Positions 39,614 to 48,853 of a stretch of DNA of 64,000 nt are shown in pieces. Made by a program: the position numbers and the translations under genes. The notes under the pieces are model-generated. The model was not told the DNA's origin. It searched no databases and saw only the letters and a program-made list of their open reading frames with translations. Source of the DNA: Streptomyces sp. Q6 (GTDB lineage: Bacteria > Actinomycetota > Actinomycetes > Streptomycetales > Streptomycetaceae); assembly GCF_036967205.1 (NCBI RefSeq), contig NZ_CP146022.1, positions 6,634,001-6,698,000 on the forward strand, written 5' to 3'. Every line of letters starts with the position of its first letter. Position 1 is the stretch's first letter.

Positions 39614-41881
39614 TCAGACGCGCGCCTCCTCGCCCTCCCTGTGCTCCTGGTGCGGCGGCGCGGTGAGAGCGTCGGACGCCTCGTCGTGGGTGAGGTCCGG
39701 CATCCGCTCCAGCCACTTCGGCAGGTACCAGTTGCGCTCGCCGAGCAGGGCCATCACGGCCGGGAGCAGGACGCCGCGGATGACGGTCGCGTCGATCAGG
39801 ATGGCGGCCGCCAGGCCCACGCCCATCTGCTTGAAGGACTGCATGGACAGCGTCCCGAAGATGGCGAACACGGCGACCATGATCACGGCGGCGCTCGTCA
39901 CCACACCGGCCGTCGTGACGACCCCGTGCCGGATGGCGTCCGTGTTCGTACGTCCCTGAAGACGCGCCTCCTTGATCCGCGACACCACGAACACGTGGTA
40001 GTCCATCGACAGGCCGAACAGGATCACGAAGAGGAACAGCGGCAGCCACGAGATGATCGCGCCGACGCCCTCGGCGCCGACCAGCGAGGCGCCCCAGCCG
40101 TTCTGGAAGACGGCGACGAGAATCCCGTAGGCCGCGCCCACGGACAGCAGGTTGAGCGCGATCGACGTGATCGCCACGGTCAGCGAGCGGAACGACAGGA
40201 GCATCAGCAGGAAGGCGAACACGACGACGAACACGAAGACCGGGACGACCGAGCCGACGATCTGGTCGTTGAAGTCCTTCGACCCCGCGACCTGACCGGT
40301 GATCGGCGCCTCGACCCCGTCGACCTTCCCGAGCGTGTCGGGCCGCACCTGGTCCCGCAGCAACGCCAGGCTCTTCTCCGCCTGGTCCTGGTCGGACCCG
40401 CCGATCAGCGGTACGTCGATGAACGCGACGTTCTGCCGCGCGTGCACCGTCACCTCGACCGGACCGCGTGAGGCACCCGAACTCACCGCCCGCGCACGGA
40501 AGTCGGCGATCGCCGAGCGGACGGCGGGCGCGTCGATGTCGTCCGCCTTCACGACCACCTCGGCCGGGTCGGACCCGCCGGGGAACGCCTCGTTGACCCG
40601 GTCGTACGTCGCCACGATCGGCAGCGAGTCGCCGAACTCCTGGTCCAGGGTGAGGTTCTGGGTCTTCATGCCGAGCGCGGGCGACGCGATCGCGACGAGC
40701 GCGCCCACCGCGACGACGACGGAGACGGCAGGCCGGGCGAGCACGATCGTCAGCACGCGCTGCCACAGCCGGCTGCCCTCGGGGGAGTCGCCCCTCCCGT
40801 CGCCCTTGTTCCGGCGGCGCAGGAACGGGACACGGCCCTTCTCCACGCGCTCGCCGAGCAGCGAGAGCAGCGCCGGCAGGACCGTCACCGAGCCCACCAT
40901 CGCGACCGCCACCACGATCAGCGAGGCGAGGCCCATCGCCTGGAACTCCGCGAGTCCGGTGAACATCATGCCCGCCATCGCCACGCACACCGTGACACCG
41001 GAGACGATGATCGCCCGGCCGCTGGTGGCGGCCGCCACGCGCAGCGCGGTCTGCGGGTCGTGGCCCTTCATCCGCTCCTCGCGCTCGCGCCGCAGATAGA
41101 ACAGGCAGTAGTCGACGCCGACCGCCAACCCCACGAGCAGCATGACCGAGTCGGCGGTCTCGCTCATCGGCTGGAGATGGCTGACGACACCCATCAGGCC
41201 CATCGTCGCCATGATCGCCGTGATCGCGAGGGCCACCGGGAGCAGCGCCGCGACGAGCGCGCCGAACGCGATCAGCAGGATGCCGAGCGCCACCGGCACC
41301 GCCGAGTACTCGGCGCGCCGGAAGTCGTCGCCGAACGCGTCGTCGAACGTCTTGTCCATGCTGGCGCCGCCGATCTCCTCGATCCGCAGCGCGTCGTGGT
41401 CGTCGGCCACACCCGCGACGGCGGCGAGGACCGGCTCGATCCGGTCGGACGCGGTCTCCGGGTCACCGCGCATGTCGAACTGGACGAGCGCGGTGCGGCC
41501 GTCCTTCGACACGGTCTGCGACGCGGACGCGTACGGCGAGCGCACATGCGTCACCGCGCCGGTGCCCTCGACGGCCTGGACGACGTCCTCGACGGCGCGC
41601 CGGAACTCCGGTGCCGTGGCGCGGAGTTCACCGTCCTTGCTCTGGACGAGCACGGTCTCGCCCACCGGTTCGTCGATGTCCGCGGCCTCGACGATGCTCG
41701 CGGCCCGGCCGGTCTCGCCGCTGAGCCCGTCGCCGTCCGAGACGTCCACGCGTCCGGCGGCCGAGCCGAGGCCCATCGCCAGCACGACGAAGAGGACCCA
41801 GATCCCCACCGCCGCCCACCGGTGCCGCACGCTCCAGCCGCCCGCCCGGGCGGCGAAGCCCTTCACCCCGTTCCTCGCCAT
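39614..41881 (-). CDS. MMPL/RND-family transporter
   Basis: Encodes 755 residues with two repeats of one helix, a large outside loop and five clustered helices, the MmpL pattern. The N-terminus begins MARNGVKGFAARAGGWSV and the first helix is WAAVGIWVLFVVLAMGLG. Conserved GxxxDY-like blocks (LAVGVDYCLFYLRR and LFGLSMDYHVFVVSR) carry the proton-relay aspartates. MMPL proteins export lipids or complex natural products using proton force. RBS GGAGGTGA lies before the ATG. It converges on the CDP-alcohol transferase; a lipid-related link is only inference. Confidence 0.92.
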   Translation of the reverse strand: MARNGVKGFAARAGGWSVRHRWAAVGIWVLFVVLAMGLGSAAGRVDVSDGDGLSGETGRAASIVEAADIDEPVGETVLVQSKDGELRATAPEFRRAVEDVVQAVEGTGAVTHVRSPYASASQTVSKDGRTALVQFDMRGDPETASDRIEPVLAAVAGVADDHDALRIEEIGGASMDKTFDDAFGDDFRRAEYSAVPVALGILLIAFGALVAALLPVALAITAIMATMGLMGVVSHLQPMSETADSVMLLVGLAVGVDYCLFYLRREREERMKGHDPQTALRVAAATSGRAIIVSGVTVCVAMAGMMFTGLAEFQAMGLASLIVVAVAMVGSVTVLPALLSLLGERVEKGRVPFLRRRNKGDGRGDSPEGSRLWQRVLTIVLARPAVSVVVAVGALVAIASPALGMKTQNLTLDQEFGDSLPIVATYDRVNEAFPGGSDPAEVVVKADDIDAPAVRSAIADFRARAVSSGASRGPVEVTVHARQNVAFIDVPLIGGSDQDQAEKSLALLRDQVRPDTLGKVDGVEAPITGQVAGSKDFNDQIVGSVVPVFVFVVVFAFLLMLLSFRSLTVAITSIALNLLSVGAAYGILVAVFQNGWGASLVGAEGVGAIISWLPLFLFVILFGLSMDYHVFVVSRIKEARLQGRTNTDAIRHGVVTTAGVVTSAAVIMVAVFAIFGTLSMQSFKQMGVGLAAAILIDATVIRGVLLPAVMALLGERNWYLPKWLERMPDLTHDEASDALTAPPHQEHREGEEARV

Positions 41882-41999
41882 GAGGTCACCTCCGGATTCG
41901 AAGGTAGGGGCGGGACCATCGCGGATCGTCGTGCCGGCCGGTGAGGTCGCGCGGGCCGTTCTCGACGCCCAGGAGGACCCAAGCCCCTTACATCTATGC

Positions 42000-42137
42000 G
42001 GGGTTGAGACGCATGGGGATGATCCGTGACGGGCTGATCTGTCCTTTTTATTATTACGAAACCTTGTTGAGTAAGTCACAGGCGCATGAAGGTCTTGATC
42101 TGGTCGCGTCAATCGGTCAGGGTTTCGTCTCAACCCC
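42000..42137. promoter_or_regulatory. Intergenic AT-rich island with promoter, bounded by 12-bp inverted repeats
   Basis: GGGGTTGAGACG (42000-42011) and CGTCTCAACCCC (42126-42137) are perfect inverted repeats 114 bases apart in the 364-base gap before the subtilase. Inside is a low-GC stretch, and a promoter-like GTGACG (42026-42031), 17 bases, TATTAT (42049-42054). The remaining parts of the gap (41882-41999 and 42138-42245) hold the divergent MMPL promoter and the subtilase RBS (GAGGAGACC); I see nothing else. Confidence 0.5.
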
Positions 42138-42245
42138 CGGAGATCTTCCGGAGATTGGCCGGGGTCGCACGAAATTGCGCGCCCCCACGCGCGTAGAACC
42201 ACCCCCCCCACAATCCCCCCACGCACCACGAGGAGACCTCTCTTC

Positions 42246-43460
42246 ATGGCAACTCACCAGCGCGCGCGCTTCGGCGCCGTCAAGCTCACCGCGGCGATAG
42301 CCACCGCTGCCACCGCGGTCGGCGTCACCGTCCTCGCGGGCCCCTTCGCCCAGGCCGCGCCCGCCGAGGGCACGGTGTACGGACAGGGCGTCGAGGGCGC
42401 CGTGTCCGGCAGCTACATCGTGCTCCTGGACGGCAGGGCGGACACCACCGCCGCCAAGAAGGACCTGGCCAAGGAGTACGGCGGCACGCTGAAGCGGAAC
42501 TACGACTCGGCCGTCAACGGCTTCTCGGTCAGCGGCCTCTCGCGGACCGAGGCCAAGCGGCTCGCCGCCGCCGGCGGTGTCGACAAGGTCGTCCAGAACA
42601 AGACGTTCCACATCGACGCCACCCAGGACGACCCGCCGTCGTGGGGCCTGGACCGCATCGACCAGGCGGACACCGCGGGCGACAACGCGTACACGTACCC
42701 CGACAGCGCGGGCGAGGGTGCGACGGCGTACGTCATCGACACCGGCGTCCGCGTCAGCCACAAGGACTTCGGCGGCCGCGCCTCCTACGGCTTCGACGCC
42801 GTCGACAACGACGACAGCGCCGACGACGGCAACGGACACGGCACGCACGTCGCCGGCACCATCGCCGGTGAGGCGCACGGCGTCGCCAAGAAGGCGAAGA
42901 TCGTCGCCGTCCGCGTCCTCGACAACGAGGGCTCCGGCACCACCGAGCAGGTCGTCGCGGGCATCGACTGGGTCACCGAGCACCACCAGGGCCCCTCGGT
43001 CGCCAACATGTCGCTCGGCGGCGGCGTCGACGAGGCGCTCGACGCGGCCGTCCAGAAGTCGATCGCGTCGGGCGTCACCTACGCCGTGGCGGCCGGCAAC
43101 GAGTCGTCCGACGCCGCGCAGTCCAGCCCCGCCCGCGTCCCGGAGGCCATCACCGTCGCCTCCTCCACCAAGGACGACGAGCAGTCCGACTTCTCCAACT
43201 ACGGCTCCGTCGTGGACCTCTACGCCCCCGGCTCGGACATCACGTCCGACTGGAACACGGGTGACGACGCCACCAACACCATCTCCGGTACGTCGATGGC
43301 GACGCCGCACGTTGTCGGCGCCGCCGCGGTCTACCTCGCCGGGCACCCGGACGCGGCTCCGGCCGACGTCGCGAAGGCGCTCACCGACGGGGCCACCCCG
43401 GACGCCATCACGAACGCGTCCGAGGGCACCGCGAACAAGCTCCTGAAGCTCACCGAGTAA
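42246..43460 (+). CDS. Secreted subtilisin-like serine protease (S8)
   Basis: Encodes 404 residues. The signal peptide ends near AQAAPA (residue 40), then an I9 propeptide (about 53-124, SGSYIVLLDGRAD ... FHIDAT), then the mature protease. The triad is Asp165 (AYVIDTGVR), His198 (GNGHGTHVAG) and Ser350 (SGTSMATPH), with oxyanion Asn285 (AAGNES). It is an extracellular alkaline protease of the proteinase K-like type. Propeptide, length and all catalytic residues are intact. A hairpin follows the stop codon. Confidence 0.95.
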   Translation: MATHQRARFGAVKLTAAIATAATAVGVTVLAGPFAQAAPAEGTVYGQGVEGAVSGSYIVLLDGRADTTAAKKDLAKEYGGTLKRNYDSAVNGFSVSGLSRTEAKRLAAAGGVDKVVQNKTFHIDATQDDPPSWGLDRIDQADTAGDNAYTYPDSAGEGATAYVIDTGVRVSHKDFGGRASYGFDAVDNDDSADDGNGHGTHVAGTIAGEAHGVAKKAKIVAVRVLDNEGSGTTEQVVAGIDWVTEHHQGPSVANMSLGGGVDEALDAAVQKSIASGVTYAVAAGNESSDAAQSSPARVPEAITVASSTKDDEQSDFSNYGSVVDLYAPGSDITSDWNTGDDATNTISGTSMATPHVVGAAAVYLAGHPDAAPADVAKALTDGATPDAITNASEGTANKLLKLTE

Positions 43461-43469
43461 CCCGAGTGA

Positions 43470-43487
43470 CCCGAGTGACGACTCGGG
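43470..43487 (+). terminator. Hairpin after the subtilase gene
   Basis: CCCGAGT-GACG-ACTCGGG forms a perfect 7-bp stem about ten bases after the stop codon. CCCGAGTGA is also present as a direct repeat just before it. No T-run. Confidence 0.5.
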
Positions 43488-43551
43488 ATCCCTGACCGGC
43501 GGCCGTCGTGCCCACCCCCACGGGGTGCGGCGGCCGCCCTATCGTGTGCGC

Positions 43552-44133
43552 ATGACTCAGCGGACACGGCCGGATCGGCGGACGGCCCAGCGATACGCGG
43601 CGCTGCTGCGCGGCATCAACGTCGGGGGCAACAAGAAGGTGCCGATGGCTCAACTACGGCCCCTGGTCGAGCGGTTGGGGTGCGACGACGTCCGCACGTA
43701 CCTCCAGAGCGGGAACGTCACCTTCGCGGCGGACGGCGGCGACGAGGAGTCGTGGGCGGCGGCCCTGACCCGCGCGATCGCCGACGAGTTCGGCTTCGCC
43801 GTGGACGTCCTCGTACGCGACCACGCCTACCTGAAGGCGATCGTGGCCGCCTGCCCGTTCCCGGCCGCCGAACTGGAGGGCAAGCAGCTCCACGTCACGT
43901 ACTTCTCGGAACCGGTCACCGAGGAGCGGTTCGCCGCCGTGGACCGCGCGACGTACGCGCCGGAGGACTTCCGGATCGGCGACCGCGCCCTGTATCTCTA
44001 CGCCCCCGACGGCCTCGGCCGCTCCAGGCTGGCCGAACAGCTGTCGCGGCCCGGCCTGACCAAGGGGCTGATCGCGACCAGCCGCAACTGGAACACGGTC
44101 GTCAAACTGGTGGAGCTCACGAGCGGGACGTGA
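43552..44133 (+). CDS. DUF1697 family protein
   Basis: Encodes 193 residues. The family block YAALLRGINVGGNKKVPM lies near the N-terminus, followed by TYLQSGNVTF and VKLVELTSG near the end. The family has a ferredoxin-like fold and no agreed biochemical role. TATCGT lies six bases before the ATG and no RBS is visible, so the mRNA is probably leaderless. The 3' end overlaps the converging aldo-keto reductase by 17 bases. Confidence 0.85.
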   Translation: MTQRTRPDRRTAQRYAALLRGINVGGNKKVPMAQLRPLVERLGCDDVRTYLQSGNVTFAADGGDEESWAAALTRAIADEFGFAVDVLVRDHAYLKAIVAACPFPAAELEGKQLHVTYFSEPVTEERFAAVDRATYAPEDFRIGDRALYLYAPDGLGRSRLAEQLSRPGLTKGLIATSRNWNTVVKLVELTSGT

Positions 44134-44983
44134 GCGCGTCGAGCCGCGACATGTCCTGCGCGGTGAGCCGCACGGCCGCCGCGGCCACGTTCTCCTCCAG
44201 GTGCGCGAGCGAGCCCGTGCCCGGCGTCGGGCACAGCACGGGGGAGTGGTGGAGCAGCCAGGCGAGCGCGATCTGCGACGGGGTCGCGCCGTGCGCCGCC
44301 GCGATCTCGGTGAGCGCCTGATGATCCGTCAGCGCGCCGTTGCCCAGCGGGAACCAGGGCAGGAACGCGATGCCGCGCTCCTCGCAGAGACCGAGCAGCG
44401 GCTCCGACGCGCGGTCGAGGACGTTGTAGCGGTTCTGCACGGACGCGATCGGCACGAGGTCCAGATCGAGCGCGGCCCGCAGCTGCTCGGCCGTCACCGA
44501 GTCGAGGCCCACGTGCCTGACCTTGCCCGCGTCCACCAACTCCCGCAGCGTGCCCAGCTGTTCGGCCATCGGGACCTCCGGGTCGAACCGGTGCAGCTGG
44601 TACAGGTCGACCCGCTCGCGCCGCAGCCGGCGCAGACTCGCGTCGCACATCGCCCGCAACTGCTCCGGCCGCCCCGCGACGTGCCAGGCCTGCGCCGACG
44701 TCCGGACGACACCGCCCTTCGTCGCCACCACCAGGCCCTCGGCGTACGGGTGCAGGGCCGCGGCGACCCGCTCCTCCGCGATGTCCGGGCCGTAGTTGTC
44801 GGCGGTGTCGACGAGCGTCACCCCCAGCTCGACGGCCCGTCGCAGCACGGCGACCGCGTCCGCGTCGGACCCGCGCGGCCCCCAGGCGCCGGGCCCCGTC
44901 AGATGGACGGTGCCGTAGCCGAGACGACGTACGGGAAGGTCGGAGCCGATGAGGAAGGTGAGGTCAGAGGCATCGTGCGTCAT
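44117..44983 (-). CDS. Aldo/keto reductase
   Basis: Encodes 288 residues of the AKR TIM barrel. The catalytic tetrad positions are seen in DTADNYGPD (Asp, Tyr), VVATKGGV (Lys) and LYQLHRFDPE (His). NADPH-binding blocks (GTGSLAHLEENV, near the C-terminus) are present. It reduces aldehydes, ketones or sugars; no neighbour indicates a substrate. It converges on the DUF1697 gene with a 17-base overlap. Confidence 0.9.
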   Translation of the reverse strand: MTHDASDLTFLIGSDLPVRRLGYGTVHLTGPGAWGPRGSDADAVAVLRRAVELGVTLVDTADNYGPDIAEERVAAALHPYAEGLVVATKGGVVRTSAQAWHVAGRPEQLRAMCDASLRRLRRERVDLYQLHRFDPEVPMAEQLGTLRELVDAGKVRHVGLDSVTAEQLRAALDLDLVPIASVQNRYNVLDRASEPLLGLCEERGIAFLPWFPLGNGALTDHQALTEIAAAHGATPSQIALAWLLHHSPVLCPTPGTGSLAHLEENVAAAAVRLTAQDMSRLDALTSRS

Positions 44984-45102
44984 GGAGCGACGCTAACCGA
45001 CGCCCTGGGAAGCACCTCGCGGGGGCCGGTCGGCGCCCGGTTTTGCCGGATCGCAACAGCCGCGTCGATGGCCGCTGCACCTTTCCGTGAAAGGGTCGGC
45101 GC

Positions 45103-46113
45103 ATGCGTTACGTCATCATCGGAGCAGGAGCGGTCGGCGGAGCCATCGGCGGCCGGCTCGCGCAGTCGGGGCAGGACGTCGTGCTCGTCGCGCGCGGCGC
45201 GCAGTACGAGGCGCTGCGCGAGCACGGGCTGGTGCTGCGGACACCGGACGGGGAGCACACCCACCGGCCACCCGTCGTCGACGGCCCCGAGGCGCTCGGG
45301 GAGCTGCGCGCCGACGACGTCCTCGTGCTCTGCGTGAAGACCCAGGACAGCGCCGCCGCGCTCGCCGCCTGGGGTCCGCGGCCCGTCGCGGGCGGTGGCA
45401 CGGCGGCCGGTCGGCTGCCCCTGGTCTGCGCGCAGAACGGCGTGGAGAGCGAGCGGCTGGCCCTGCGCACGTTCCAGCGGGTGTACGCGATGTGCGTCTG
45501 GCTGCCCGCCGAGTTCGTCGAGCCCGGCGTCGTCCGCGCCGACGGCACCCCGCTCACCGGCATCCTGCACCTGGGCCGCTACCCGTCGGGCAGCGACGAC
45601 ACCGCCCACGCCGTCGCCGCCGACCTGGCGAAGTCCCACTTCGAGGCGCCCGTCGCCGACGACGTGATGCGCTGGAAGTACGCCAAGCTCCTGGCCAACC
45701 TCGCCAACGCCATCGAGGCGCTGTCCGGCGTCCTGACCAGCGAGGAGGGGATCGCCCTCTTCCGGCGGGCCCGCGCCGAGGGCGAAGCCGTCCTCGGCGC
45801 CGCCGGGATCGCGTACACGAGCCGGGACGAGGAGAAGAGCACCCGCGCCGACAAGATCCGGTTCGAGCCGTTCGACGGGTCACCGCGCGGTGGCGGCTCG
45901 TCGTGGCAGTCCCTGCGGCGTGGCGCGGGCAGCATCGAGGCGGACTACCTCAACGGCGAGATCGCCCTGCTCGGCCGGCTGCACGGCGTGCCCACACCGG
46001 TCAACGACGTACTCCAGGAGCTGGCGGACGACGCCGCGCGGCGCGGGCGTCCGGCGGGCGCGCTCTCCGTGGCGGAGCTGGTGGCGGTGGTGGACGCGCG
46101 CGTCGGGGGGTGA
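45103..46113 (+). CDS. 2-dehydropantoate 2-reductase (ketopantoate reductase)
   Basis: Encodes 336 residues. The N-terminal Rossmann motif is IIGAGAVGGAIGGRLA. The catalytic lysine and asparagine lie in WKYAKLLANLANAIEAL, and the C-terminal helical domain carries LNGEIALLGRLHGVPTP. It fits the PanE/ApbA family, which reduces 2-dehydropantoate with NADPH in coenzyme A synthesis. Several paralogues are common in actinomycetes and no pan gene is adjacent, so assignment to pantothenate synthesis is not certain. Confidence 0.86.
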   Translation: MRYVIIGAGAVGGAIGGRLAQSGQDVVLVARGAQYEALREHGLVLRTPDGEHTHRPPVVDGPEALGELRADDVLVLCVKTQDSAAALAAWGPRPVAGGGTAAGRLPLVCAQNGVESERLALRTFQRVYAMCVWLPAEFVEPGVVRADGTPLTGILHLGRYPSGSDDTAHAVAADLAKSHFEAPVADDVMRWKYAKLLANLANAIEALSGVLTSEEGIALFRRARAEGEAVLGAAGIAYTSRDEEKSTRADKIRFEPFDGSPRGGGSSWQSLRRGAGSIEADYLNGEIALLGRLHGVPTPVNDVLQELADDAARRGRPAGALSVAELVAVVDARVGG

Positions 46114-46178
46114 GCGTCCACCGAGGCTGTCGCGTTTGTTCAAGAAGGGTGGGGGGCCGTCCCCGTACCGTCCCAGGC

Positions 46179-46769
46179 ATGGAACCGAGCATGCAGAACG
46201 TACAGCCCCACCTGGTCGAATGCGCCGCCGAAGCCGCCCGCGTCGCCGCCGGCGTCAAGCCCGACCGGCTCGACGCGCCGTCCCGCTGCGGAGACTGGGA
46301 CGTGCGCACCCTCGTCAACCACTGGGTCCTCTACGGTGCCCACGGCCTCGAACACCGCGCCCTGCGCGAGCAACTGCCCGACGAGCTCACCGGGCGCGAC
46401 TTCACCGCCGACGAGGAGTGGGCCACCGCGTTCGCGCGGCAGCTGGACCGGGCCGTCGCCGCGTGGGCCGACCCGAAGGTCTGGGAGGGCGAGGTGGACC
46501 TCGGGTACGCGGCGCAGCCCGCCCCGGAGGTCGCCACGCTCCTCCTGCTGGAACTTGCCCTGCACGGCTGGGACGTGGCCGCCTCCACCGGACAGGAGTT
46601 CCGCGTCTCGGACGGCACCGCCCGGCTGCTCCTCGACGTCGTCCGCGCCAACGCCGAGCTGTACCGCCAGTACGAGGGCTTCGCCGCACCCGGTGACCTC
46701 CCCGCCGGGGCGGACGAGTTCGCGCAGGCGCTGGCGCTCAGCGGACGCACCCCGGGGCAGCAGCCGTAA
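46179..46769 (+). CDS. TIGR03086-family metal-binding protein (DinB/maleylpyruvate isomerase-like)
   Basis: Encodes 196 residues. The helix-bundle motifs include SRCGDWDVRTLVNHWV and LALHGWDVAASTG, with histidines placed like the metal ligands of mycothiol-dependent maleylpyruvate isomerases and DinB-like thiol-transferases. Role: probably a mycothiol- or metal-dependent enzyme of unknown substrate. TACCGT lies seven bases before the ATG with no RBS, so it is probably leaderless. A second ATG four codons downstream is possible. The next gene also belongs to a mycothiol-linked family, which fits a common thiol theme. Confidence 0.83.
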   Translation: MEPSMQNVQPHLVECAAEAARVAAGVKPDRLDAPSRCGDWDVRTLVNHWVLYGAHGLEHRALREQLPDELTGRDFTADEEWATAFARQLDRAVAAWADPKVWEGEVDLGYAAQPAPEVATLLLLELALHGWDVAASTGQEFRVSDGTARLLLDVVRANAELYRQYEGFAAPGDLPAGADEFAQALALSGRTPGQQP

Positions 46770-46865
46770 GCGGCCCACGACGCACCCGGGTGGTCGTGAA
46801 TGGCCCAGGGGAGTAGGGCGGAAATGGACCAGAGGCCAGGGCCAGTCGGTGACTAGGTTCGAGGC

Positions 46866-47483
46866 ATGACCACGACCTCGCGCACCCGCGTCGACTTCTT
46901 CTTCGACCCCGCCTGCCCCTTCGCCTGGATCACCTCCCGCTGGATCCTGGAGGTCGAGCGCGAGCGCCCGCTCGACCTCCGGTTCCGGCCGATGAGCCTG
47001 TACCTGCACAACACCGGCAACGAACTCCCCGACTGGTACCGCGCGTTGGTCGACAAGTCGATCGGCCCGGTGCGCGTCGCCGTGGCCGCCGCCGAGCAGC
47101 ACGGCGACGCGGTGCTGCGCGACCTCTACACGGCGTTCGGCACCCGCATCCACCAGGACAAGAACGAGGACTTCGACGCCGTGATCGCCGAGGCGCTCGC
47201 CGAGCTCGGCCTGCCCGCCGCACTCGCCTCCGCCGCACACGACCCGGCGTACGACGACGCGGTCCGCCGCAGCCACGACGCCGGGAAGGAGCCCGACTCG
47301 GACGGCTACGTCGGCACACCCACGATCCACGTCGACGGCACGGTCTGGTTCGGGCCCGTCCTGCGCGCGATCCCGCGCGGCGCCAGAGCAGCCGAACTCT
47401 TCGACAGTTTCCGGGTCCTCGCCTCGGAGCCCGACTTCTTCGAACTCAAGCGGACCCGCACCGGGGGCCTCGACTTCGACTGA
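46866..47483 (+). CDS. DsbA-like oxidoreductase of the mycothiol-dependent Rv2466c type
   Basis: Encodes 205 residues with the thioredoxin-like DsbA fold. The active site is DPACPFAW, with one cysteine in place of the usual CPWC pair, and cis-Pro block [10 protein letters not shown]. The pattern resembles Mycobacterium tuberculosis Rv2466c, a mycothiol-dependent nitroreductase/thiol reductase (CPWC there). It may act on mycothiolated or xenobiotic substrates. TAGGTT six bases before the ATG suggests a leaderless transcript. Confidence 0.83.
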   Translation: MTTTSRTRVDFFFDPACPFAWITSRWILEVERERPLDLRFRPMSLYLHNTGNELPDWYRALVDKSIGPVRVAVAAAEQHGDAVLRDLYTAFGTRIHQDKNEDFDAVIAEALAELGLPAALASAAHDPAYDDAVRRSHDAGKEPDSDGYVGTPTIHVDGTVWFGPVLRAIPRGARAAELFDSFRVLASEPDFFELKRTRTGGLDFD

Positions 47484-47513
47484 CCCGACTGCCCCAGCGG
47501 CCGCCCCGGCCGG

Positions 47514-48779
47514 TCACTCGCCGCGCCACTCCCCGTCGCGGCGCGCCCACCGCACGGCGGGCCCGACCCCCAGACCGGCCGCCACGAACAGCACCCCCAG
47601 CACGACCCAGCCGGCCGTTCCGTGCTCGATCGCGGTGACCGTCACCAGGGCGGGCGCCGCCATCGTCGCCGCGGCCTGACCGGAGTTGAACACGCCCTGG
47701 TAGACGCCCTGCGCGCGGGCGTCGGCCAGGCCGTAGCCGACCGTCCAGCCGCCCGCCGCCTGGAGCACCTCGGCCAGCACCTGCACCACCGCCGCGACCA
47801 CCAGGATGCCCAGCGCCCCCAGCGGCGAGAGCCCCGCCGAGCACGCGAAGAACGCGCAGGACAGCGCGAGCAGCAGACCCGAGCGGCGCATCGCGCGCAC
47901 CGCGCCCGGCAGATCCTCCACACCGCGCGTCGCCCGCACCTGGAGCAGCGCCACCAGAACACAGTTGAGGACCATCAGGAGCGCCGCGGACCAGCGCGGC
48001 GCGTCCGTGTTCCCCACGATCCACAGCGGGATCCCCACCTCCATCAGGCTGTACTGCAGGGCCAGTACGGCGTTCAGGCAGGTCACCGTCAGGAACGGCA
48101 GATCGCGCACCGCCCGCCACCGGCTCTCCTCCGGGACGTCGGCCTGAGCCCGGCGCCCCGCGCCGCCCGGCAGCCGGTGCACCAGCACCGCCGACCCCAC
48201 GAACGCCGCCGCGTCGACCAGGATCAGCACCGTGTACCCGGCGCGGCTGTCCAGTTGGAGAGCGAGCGCGCCGAACGCGCCGCCCACGCCCATGCCCACA
48301 TTGGTGACCATCCGCAGATGCGCCCGGCCCTCCACCCGCTGCCCGGCCGGAAGGACGTCCGCGTACAGCGCGTTGCGCACGCCCATGCTCCCCTGGCACA
48401 GGGCCGCGTAGCAGATCGCCGTCACCAGGAACGAGGCGTACGAGCCGATCAGCGTGTACGCCGCCAGGGCCACGCCGCACCCGATCCACAGCCCGGTCAG
48501 GACCGGGCGCCGGCCCCACCGGTCCGAGGCGCGCCCCGCGGGCACCCCCGCCACTAGCCCGAACAGCCCGGCCACCGTCAGACCGACCCCCACCGACGTG
48601 GCGCCGAGACCGACGAACCGGGTGAAGTACAGGACGCTCACCGGGAAGAACAGGCCCCGCCCGAACGCGTTGAGCAGCGTGAGCAGCGACAGCCGCAGCA
48701 GCACCGGTTCGGCGGGCAGCATCCCGCCGAACCGGGTCGCGGCAGCCGCCTTCGGCGGCTTGAGCAGCGAAGTGGTCAT
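47514..48779 (-). CDS. MFS transporter
   Basis: Encodes 421 residues with about 12 transmembrane helices (LLTLLNAFGRGLFFPVSVL, RASDRWGRRPVLTGLWI between helices 2 and 3, the MFS loop motif). Likely a multidrug or metabolite efflux permease. It diverges from the DUF5937-ArsR regulator, with 74 bp between starts, a common arrangement in which the regulator controls the pump. An ATG 36 bases upstream (48815) has AAAGGA directly adjacent and seems a poorer start. Confidence 0.88.
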   Translation of the reverse strand: MTTSLLKPPKAAAATRFGGMLPAEPVLLRLSLLTLLNAFGRGLFFPVSVLYFTRFVGLGATSVGVGLTVAGLFGLVAGVPAGRASDRWGRRPVLTGLWIGCGVALAAYTLIGSYASFLVTAICYAALCQGSMGVRNALYADVLPAGQRVEGRAHLRMVTNVGMGVGGAFGALALQLDSRAGYTVLILVDAAAFVGSAVLVHRLPGGAGRRAQADVPEESRWRAVRDLPFLTVTCLNAVLALQYSLMEVGIPLWIVGNTDAPRWSAALLMVLNCVLVALLQVRATRGVEDLPGAVRAMRRSGLLLALSCAFFACSAGLSPLGALGILVVAAVVQVLAEVLQAAGGWTVGYGLADARAQGVYQGVFNSGQAAATMAAPALVTVTAIEHGTAGWVVLGVLFVAAGLGVGPAVRWARRDGEWRGE

Positions 48780-48853
48780 GCACACAGAGAACCGGGGTTC
48801 CCGGCCCACCGGCATTCCTTTAGCGTGGCACTGAACAGTCGAGGAGCGGTCGG

